From positions 34,736,508 through 34,800,507 of the forward strand of contig CM033718.1 in the NCBI GenBank assembly GCA_019671005.1: a stretch of 64,000 bases of DNA, written 5' to 3'. This document shows positions 56,527 through 64,000 of the stretch, piece by piece. The notes beneath the pieces are model-generated. The model had not been told where the DNA came from, made no database searches, and was given only the letters and a program-made list of their open reading frames with translations. Source of the DNA: Hibiscus mutabilis (lineage: Eukaryota > Streptophyta > Magnoliopsida > Malvales > Malvaceae). Each line of letters opens with the position of its first letter. Position 1 is the first letter of the stretch. The translations under genes and the position numbers were made by a program.

Positions 56527-59285
56527 TGTAACACTCCCGACCAGGCCTGTTCGAGAATTGGGTCAAAGAATGCTACCGGTGAACCTTGCAGTGATCGGTG
56601 CGATAATTTCAAACAAAAGACGATATTCTTACACTCTTAATCCCATATTATTCAATAGATGGTTCTTCTAACCCGTTACGAGTTTCGGATTGCTCAATTA
56701 GGACCTACTTTAAACCAATCCAAGTTTTAGGGACCCATTCGCAAAGTCATTATTATAGAGGTCCTCCTTTAAAATTGGGCTTACTACAATGAAATTAAAC
56801 ATGTAAATATCAACCATGCAAATTTTCATTTTAATCGAAATTCATTTGCCTTTCCAATTAGTCTATATAAGATTTAGCGACCTCTTTGTAAACAATGCAA
56901 AACTGTTTTCCATGGCTTTTAACTAATTTAACTAATACCGTACCGATATACTTGGGGCCGTTTCGGTATGCCAAGCCAAAATTCCTAATTTCCAGCATCA
57001 AGGGTAAGAGACCCGTATAAATACGGTTGAGGCCGTACTAATACTAGTTGACCATGTATCGATACTATTTTTACACCCAAATTCTAGTGGACAAAATCCG
57101 TACCGATACGCCTAGGACGTATCGATACACCCCCTTTTGACCAACATTGACCTTACCAAATATGCAAGGCCGTATCGATACGCTATTAACCGTATCGATA
57201 CGCCCTGACCTGTAATGATAGATTTTTGCTAGTTTTTATTCGATTTAACCTACCAAACATTATCCAAATGCAATGAAAATTTGCACACAATATTTCCAGG
57301 CCATAAACTACTTGCATGACAAATTTTATGATCATACGAATTCATTTACCATGATTTAACCTTTTAGAGCAAACTATGTCATTTTAGTCACTTTTAGGCC
57401 ATTCCAAAAGGGTCACTAGGGCATTAAACACTATTACACCACAAGCACATAACATAAATACCAAAATAGTCCTATTTGACTAGTTCAAGTACTTTGCCAC
57501 CATTCTAGGAGTTCATTGGGTCAGTATACATTACTTTAGCTTGCTAGTGACTTGTCCGACGCTTCAACTTCTTCGATCTCCAACGGTAAATCTCTTCACC
57601 TGAAATGGATGAGATGCAATGCATTAGGCATATATTGCTTAGTGAGGTAGTCAAATTATAACAATAACATAGTAATGCATGGCAATACAAACGATGACAA
57701 TAACAATACAATAAACTATCAACAGCTATGCAATGATCATATTCATCAACAATGTTCCATATTTTAACAATAACCCTTGGATCGATTTCGGATAATGGAT
57801 ACGCGAATTCCTACGCCTCGCCAAATCAATGAATGATCTAGTCCCTCTGCCTCACCAATATGACCAATATCACAACACATCCCTCTACCTCGCCAAATCA
57901 ATATAGGCCGTAACCCTAGGACCGTAGTCCATCCGTACACTGAGCTCATGAATTCTATGACATGCCAATTGTATGTAAAGTCCTTTCAAATCTAAGGTTC
58001 AGTGACAATATCAATAGTTCATGTTCAATGTCAATAGCCATGTTCAATGTTCTTATCAGTAAACAATATTTCGGTGTCCATGTTCAATGGCAATATTAAT
58101 AACAATGGCAATGTCCAATGGTTTCAATGACAATAAAAATGGTTGATGCTTCATTTACAAAATTCTGATAACAATAACGATGTTAACATCAATGATCAAT
58201 GACAATGGCTATATCAATGGCTCTATAACAACACCCTATACTTCATGATTCGATGTTGATGGCGATAATAATGGCAATAACAATACTCAATGACAACAAT
58301 GATATCCATGTCCGATGTTCAATAACAATGGCGATGACATTGACAATGCTCAATACTTGATGCAATAACTTACCAATACTTACCATAATGTTTGATAAGT
58401 GATTCGATGCAATAATCTTTGATAACAGAGTTAGCAATGACATTTCTATTAACAATGAAGTCGGAAAAGGCACCCAGCCTAATCCTGAGACTCTGACTAC
58501 ACTCACCTCAATATTCGATGCTTTTGCGATTCTCAGATGACAACCCCTTTGTTCCTAGTCTTTGGTGAGGTCGATGGCTGCTCCTTGTCGACTTCTTAAA
58601 CTAGGAAAATTAATAAGAATCGGTTAAATTCAATATTACGATACCAAAATCATTATAACGATATTAACTCAATATCGAAGCTTAAATTAACTATTAGCTA
58701 TCAAACTCCATAGATGGCCAAACCCTAGTTTAGGATTAAACTTGATTTATCCATGGATTTCAATAATATCTTGAGGGAATAACTTACCCGTTAGCTAGGA
58801 TTGTTTTGATAATAATAAACCTTTCAAAACTAAGCTTTCTTCAACCTCAACAATGGAGGTGTGTGCTTGGAGGTAGAAGATAACATTAAGGTGATGTGCT
58901 TGCTTAGACTTGTATCGGGTAAGTCTTCAAGCCTTAGCTATTCACTTGATTTTTAATTGAGAAGCTTTCTTTTTAATGAATGAAGCTCTCCCGGTTATCC
59001 CACGTATGGGAATTATAATAAAGGAGGGCAAATCACAAAGTTAGTCCTTCAACTCTCGGTAGACCATACTTGTACCCCCAAACTTTTAATTTCTATAATT
59101 TAGCCACTAAAAGGTTTCCAATACTTTCAATAAGATCCTTAAACAATAATTGGACTCAATTAGATTCCAATATCGATACAATTGACTTTTTGGTTAGCAT
59201 CAATACAATATTTGAACATTTCTGATATAGGGTTTCTAATCGCCAGAATCTATTTTTGACTAGGCCAGATTTGGGGGATGTTATA
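56527..59285 (-). repeat. 5' LTR of the gypsy element at 51896-56522
   Basis: 2759 bp. The left end TGTAACACTCCC abuts the primer site. The right end '...gggggatgttata' has one change from the expected TGTTACA. It shares blocks with 21282-23543 (for example 'tccaaatgcaatgaaaat', 'aatggaggtgtgtgcttgga'). It contains GTATCGATAC-type palindromes (56935-57205) and a CAATGACAAT simple-sequence tract. Short frames within are not genes. Confidence 0.82.
57660..58420. repeat. CAATGACAAT/AATGG low-complexity tract in the LTR
   Basis: Long run of imperfect 'caatgacaataacaatg', 'tcaatgtcaatag' units of 6-12 bp. It gives I/V/S/N-rich frames with no biological meaning. The same tract occupies the equivalent part of the LTR at 63640-63990. 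Confidence 0.8.
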
Positions 59286-59286
59286 T

Positions 59287-60460
59287 GGGTGCTGGTGTTT
59301 GTGCAGGGCTTGGAGTGTAGTCAACCAATTCTTCATCAACGTCACTCTCAATAGTGACCAGGTCGTCGGTTGGGATATCAGGCAATGGGGCTATTATGGA
59401 GGACTTACCTTTTCTCTTTGTCTTCTGGCTTTGAATTGTAGTTGTATTAGTAGGGTCTGGATGGGATTTCGTAGGGGATTAATGTGCAGTAGGCTTTCTC
59501 TTGGCTGCAGAGGTGGAACATTGAGCGGTGGCTGTGATTGGTGGAGAATGATGCTTTGGGGTTGTGAACACAATGGCAAGGAAGGGTGGAAAGTCAATGT
59601 CCATATGAAGTAGCATCTCCTTAAAATAGGAGTTCATTGCAGCTTCCCTTTCCACGACGTACTTAAAAAAAGTAGTCAGGTTACCTCGCATCTCCTCCAT
59701 CTCCTCTATCAGGCGCTTTGTGGAGGCTACCAGGGATACAATTCTTGTCGCAACAAATGTTTTAGGCCTACCCTACACTGTCTCCATTGGGGCATCCTCA
59801 TCAAATCCTCTTAGCCCTGGGTCTAGAGTAAGATTGGTCTTCCCTTTCTCCACTACATCTTTGTTAGGGTCTTCAAAAACTTCCTTCTTTCTACACATGG
59901 TCGTGATCAAGTTGGGAAATAGCAAAGTGCTTGACTTCCTTTTCACGCATGCATAGACCTCATCCATAATAATCTTACCCACATCAATTGGTCTCCCGTT
60001 GAGAATAGAGTGAACGAGGAGCAGTCTATTGATGTGGACGGTAGAGTGGTGGGATGTAGCATCAAACGAGTCTTGACATAGTGATTCCACAGCTTAGCCT
60101 AGGGCTTCAAGTGTGTTTGCACCACTGACTTGCTAGAAGGGTCCAACTCGATACCAGCAAAGCAGAGGTCCTCCAAGACCTCCTTGTACATTTGGGTGTC
60201 AGCTTCTTCAATAGAAGGCGTGTATTGGCTACCATATTCTGCAGCCCATAAAACTTTTTCACTACCGAGGTGGGAAACTTTACCTAGTCCCCTCGTACAT
60301 ATATTGTAGATTGTGTGGGGCTTGTGAGGTGAGTATAGAACTCATTCACTAATGGCAGTGAGATGTCGTCTGGATGCTTAACGAAAGACTCCCAGTTGTG
60401 TTTGGTGATGACCTCCATCACCTCCTTGTCAAAACTTTCTCCCCCCTCAGATCATTCCCC
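59287..60460 (-). pseudogene. Putative plant transposon protein (Transposase_32-like) relic
   Basis: Minus-strand reading starts ITKHNWESFRKHPDDISLPLVNEFYTHLTSPTQSTIYVRG (about 60300-60430). After a frame change it continues at 59773-60090: HSTVHINRLLLVHSILNGRPIDVGKIIMDEVYACVKRKSSTLLFPNLITTMCRK. This is the signature of the 'putative plant transposon protein' domain. Then come an acidic/basic linker, a stop at 59773, a coiled coil (59479-59700) and a P/T-rich tail with TDDLVTIESDVDEELVDYTPSPAQTPAP (about 59290-59400). These proteins accompany plant retroelements; their role is not established. At least two stops and one frameshift. Confidence 0.7.
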
Positions 60461-60462
60461 AA

Positions 60463-62058
60463 TCATGCTCATCTCAAATTCACCTTGCATCAACTTAGAA
60501 AATTCTTGGCAAAGCAACTCATTAGTAGAACCAAAAATGATATCATCAACATAAATTTGAACTACTAAGATGTCGTTGCCTTTTCTTTTAATAATGAGTG
60601 TAGTATCCACCTTTCCCATTTTAAAACATTTTTCAATTAAAAAGTTTGATAATCTATCATATCGAGCTCTAGGAGCTTGTTTCAAACCATATAAAGCTTT
60701 TGAAAGTTAAATAACAAGGTTTGGGTATTTTGGATCTACAAAACTGGGTGGTTGTTCTACATACACTTCTTCATTAATAAAACCATTTAGAAAAGCACCT
60801 TTTGCATCCATTTGAAAAATCTTGACTTCATGATAACATGCTAATGCAAGAAGCATCCTATTAGCTTCTATTCTAGCTACAGGTGCATAGGTTTCATCAA
60901 AATTGATTCATTCTTCTTGAGTGTAATATTGAGCAACAAGTCTATCCTTGTTCCTCACTATGTTACCACTCTCAGCTAGTTGTTTCTAAAAATCCATTTT
61001 GTTCCTATGGTAAACTTATTACTAGGCCTATCAACTAATGTCCATACTTGATTTCTCTCAAATTGATTTAACTCTTCTTGCATAGCCAATATCCAATAAT
61101 TATCATTTAACGCTTCTTTGATGTTTTTAGGCTCCGTGCACAAGATAAATGCAACATTACAAATATTTCTAAGAGAAGATCTAGTGGTTACCCCTTTGGA
61201 TGGATCACCTAAAATCTCACCACCTTTGACATAGTTGAACTCCCTTCGGTAGCTCACTTTCTTTTCCTCTAGATTCATGTCCTTCAATGCTTCTAGAGGT
61301 GGATCTTGTGTTTCTTCTTCTTTGGATGGAACTTCATCTACCTTTGATGATTGCCCACCATCATTGGCTTCAAAAATTCCTACATCATCATCATCACAAG
61401 AATCTTTCCTCGGAAGAAGGTTATCATCGAAAACCACATGTATAGACTCGTCAACTACCAAAGTTCTTTTGTTACAACATGATAGGCTTAAGAGTAATAA
61501 CCTAAGAAAATAGCCTCATCACTTTTTGCATTAAATTTGCCTAAATTGTCTTTTCTATTATTTAAAACAAAACATTTACATCCACAAGGATAAAAATAGC
61601 TAATGTTAGGCTTTTTAGATTTTAAAATCTTATAAGGTGTTTTCTTTAAAATTGGCCTAATCATTACTCAGTTGACAATATGGCAAGCCGTTTTAGTAGC
61701 TTCCGTCCACAAATACTTTGGCAAATTGTTTTCACAAAGCATGGTTCTAGCCATTTATTTCTAAAGTGCGGTTTTTCCTCTCAACAAACCAATTTTGTTA
61801 GGGAGTGCGAGGAGCAAAAAAATTATGGCTTATACCATTTGAGTTACAAAAATCCTCAAAACCCATATTTTGAAATTCAGTTCCATGGTCACTTCTAATG
61901 TGAGAAATAGAATGACCAACATCATTTTCAGTAATTTTTGAAAATGTGATGAATTTTTCTAAGGCCTCATATTTGGTACTTAAAAATAGAACCCCAATTA
62001 AATCTAGAGTAGTCATCAACTAAAACAAATGCATATGATTTTCCACCCAAGCTCATAG
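60463..62058 (-). pseudogene. Ty1/copia Gag-Pol remnant, second copy
   Basis: The integrase core runs from the boundary at 62058 (SLGGKSYAFVLVDDYSRF, then broken frames; 61798-62019). The linker MVVDESIHVVFDDNLLPRKD...SRREFNYVKGGEILGDPSKGVTTRSSLRN and RT start QEELNQFERNQVWTLVDRPSNK are at 60976-61461. The RT middle ETYAPVARIEANRMLLALA, AFLNGFINEEVYVEQPP and LSKALYGLKQAPRA follow (about 60670-60930). The active site is QIYVDDIIFGSTN (60452-60685). It ends at FEMSMIGE followed by a TGA, where transposon-protein sequence begins. RNase H and both LTRs are absent. The 5' side is cut by the gypsy LTR at 62059. Confidence 0.85.
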
Positions 62059-64000
62059 TGTAACACCACCTTCCCAGCTTAGTCGAGAACCGGGTCGGGG
62101 AGTGCTATCGGTGAACAATACGGTGATCAGTGTGATAAAATTTCCATTAATGTTGACTCTTAAACGATGTTATACCTTAAAACATTACCCAAAATAAGAA
62201 TTAAGCCAATTTGTTCAATATGAAACAAATATTCATCACTTAGGACCAATTCTTAACTATTACAAGTTTTAGGGACTAAATTTATGGGTCCTTTAGTGCA
62301 ATTGACTATACAAAAATGAAATTCAATACAATAATAGTGATCTTGTAAATTTTCATGTCATTCCGATATCATTTACCCATTTAATTAGACTTACCAAGAT
62401 TTAGTGACCAATATGTAAATAATGCAAATCTGTGTTCAGCAGCCGCTAACTGATATAACAAACACCGTACCGAAACGCTGTGGGACCATATCGGTACGGG
62501 CATACATGGATTTGAACTCCAAATGAAACTGTCCAACTACGTTTCGATAAAGTCGAGGACCTTATCGGTACGTAATGCAAGGGTGATAACCCAATTTCCA
62601 GCAACTAAAGAACTCATTTCGATATAGCTTGACCTGTATCAATACGGGTTGACTAATGTTGACTTTGACCAGGACCTATTTTGATACACCCTGTACCCGT
62701 ACCTATGCCATTAATTTTCGAGACCTCACTGCCCAAAGTCGTATCGAAATGCCTTGAAGCCGTATTGATACACTTGGGTTAACCTGCACTTTGACTGTCC
62801 AAATATACACTATCGTACCAAAATAGGTGGACCCGTATCGGTACGGCTTGCACTGTAATGCCAAATTTTATCAGGTTTTTAATTGAATTAACATGTTGAA
62901 CGATTTCCAAATGCAATGAAATTTTACCAGCAATATTCAATCAATATAATCTACTAACATCTCAAATTTTAGGGCCATTTAAATCCATTTACTAGGTTTT
63001 CACCGTTTATTGCCAAATATGCATATTTAGCAAATTTAAGCTACACTAAAAAGCCTTTGTGAAACTTAAGTACTATTACAATGCAAGCATGGCTTATTCA
63101 CAACAAAAAGGCTAAACATGACTAGTCTAGCTACTTTGCCACCATCCTAGGAGTGTATAGAGATAAGGTACATTACTTAGCCTTGCTTGTGACTTGCCAA
63201 AATCTTCAACTTCACCGATCTTCAATTACGAACCTCTTAACCTAAAATGTATGAAATGAAAGGCATTAGGCATACTTTGCCTAGTGAGGTAGTCAAGACT
63301 ATTAACAATATCAATGAAATGTATTCCAAATCACAATTTAGCAATAATTTAGCAATGATCAATGTAAACAATGGACTAATCATGTTCAATAGCAACAAGT
63401 CCATATTTCAATATTAACCCCTGGATCGATCCGGAATAGTGGATATGTGAATTCCTACGCCTTGCCAATACAATGAATGGTCTAGTCCCTCCGCCTCGCG
63501 AATATGACCAATAACACATACATCCCTCCACCTCGCCACAATAAAGGCCATGGCCCAAGGACCGTAGTCCACTCGTACACTGAGCTCATGAATTCTATGG
63601 CATGCCAATTGTATCCAAAATGCTTTGGAATCCAAGGTCCGGTGACAATATCAATAATCCATGTTCAATAACAATAACAATATTCAATGTTCTTATGAAT
63701 AAAAAATGTTTCAGTGCCAATGTTCAATGACAATATCAATGATAGTGACGATGTTCAATAATATCAATGACAATGACAATGATCGATGCTTCATATTCAA
63801 TGTTTCAATGACAACAACTATATCAATGTCAATGTTCATTGATAATGACAATGACGATAACAATACCAACAACTATGTTTTATGTCCAATATTCCATGCT
63901 TCCATATTTTAATGGCATTAACAATGGAAAAATTGATAACGATGCTCGGTAGCGATGACTATAACAATATCAATGGTCGATATTCATGCAATAACTTACC
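62059..64000 (-). repeat. Gypsy LTR inserted in copia sequence (incomplete at window end)
   Basis: Starts TGTAACACCACC directly after copia integrase sequence, like the PBS-side end of the LTRs at 21282 and 56527. No primer site or gag lies to its left, so it is the downstream LTR of an element extending right, a solo LTR, or a plus-oriented piece; I favour the same minus orientation from block order. It shares 'tccaaatgcaatgaaattttacc' (62909) and contains diverged GTATCGGTACGG-type motifs (62463-62850). Confidence 0.72.
63640..63990. repeat. CAATGACAAT low-complexity tract
   Basis: Imperfect 6-12 bp units ('caatatcaatgatagtgac', 'aatgacaatgacaatg'). Same position in the LTR as 57660-58420. 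No coding content. Confidence 0.8.

Noticed and set aside
58243..58506. Isoleucine/serine-rich minus-strand frame of 87 residues
   Set aside because: Translation of the CAATGACAAT low-complexity tract in the LTR.
59278..59613. Plus-strand cysteine/tryptophan-rich frame of 111 residues
   Set aside because: Opposite strand of the transposon-protein relic, which has recognisable sequence on the minus strand.

Overview
The window is nuclear DNA of a flowering plant, almost certainly a eudicot. The grounds are a 20-exon gene with clean GT-AG introns, a plant PPR gene, a tRNA-derived plant SINE, MITEs, and nested Ty3/gypsy and Ty1/copia LTR retrotransposons. The ORF1/coiled-coil/gag set of the Ogre-like elements resembles elements I remember as abundant in Malvaceae (cotton, cacao). 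That family-level assignment is inference only.

Layout. 1-19.5 kb: an Ogre/Tat-type gypsy array. A truncated LTR (880-1766) and gag remnant (1986-2915) lead, through non-coding spacer and a 34-bp-type minisatellite (10905-11490), to a full 3.4-kb LTR (11576-14956). A tRNA-Arg-type primer site and a second, also decayed, internal region (ORF1-like 15668-16800, coiled coil 16838-17959, gag/pol scraps 18231-19440) follow directly, so one LTR is shared by two internal regions. Inside the first copy sits a young non-autonomous Athila-like element (4743-10538) with LTRs about 98% alike, a tRNA-Asp primer site and a near-perfect 5-bp target duplication. 19.5-23.5 kb: LTR-like sequence and the 5' part (gag, primer site, LTR) of a minus-strand Tekay/Del-like gypsy element. 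23.5-26.6 kb: non-coding repeat debris ending in a heavily decayed gypsy RT/integrase relic.

26.8-40.8 kb is the genic island. A plus-strand gene (26830-37721, 686 residues) encodes an ER-type J-like/thioredoxin-fold membrane protein. Convergent to it lies a PPR gene (38868-40780, minus) broken by frameshifts, a stop and an internal deletion. 38.1-44.0 kb holds a dense cluster of MITEs and foldback elements, some nested.

44.7-64 kb: a second retrotransposon pile. It holds a copia-type LTR-like stretch, a plus-strand gypsy LTR containing a hAT-type MITE with a perfect 8-bp target duplication, a dead copia body (49631-51895), a dead gypsy body with its 5' LTR (51896-59285), a plant transposon-protein relic (59287-60460) abutting a second copia body (60463-62058), and another gypsy LTR running off the end.

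The only gene likely to be functional is the J/thioredoxin-like gene. The most unusual sequence signals are families of short palindromes packed into LTRs of different elements (TTGCC..GGCAA, GTATCGATAC, GGTTTCGAAACC), the internally duplicated Ogre LTR, and the shared-LTR tandem.
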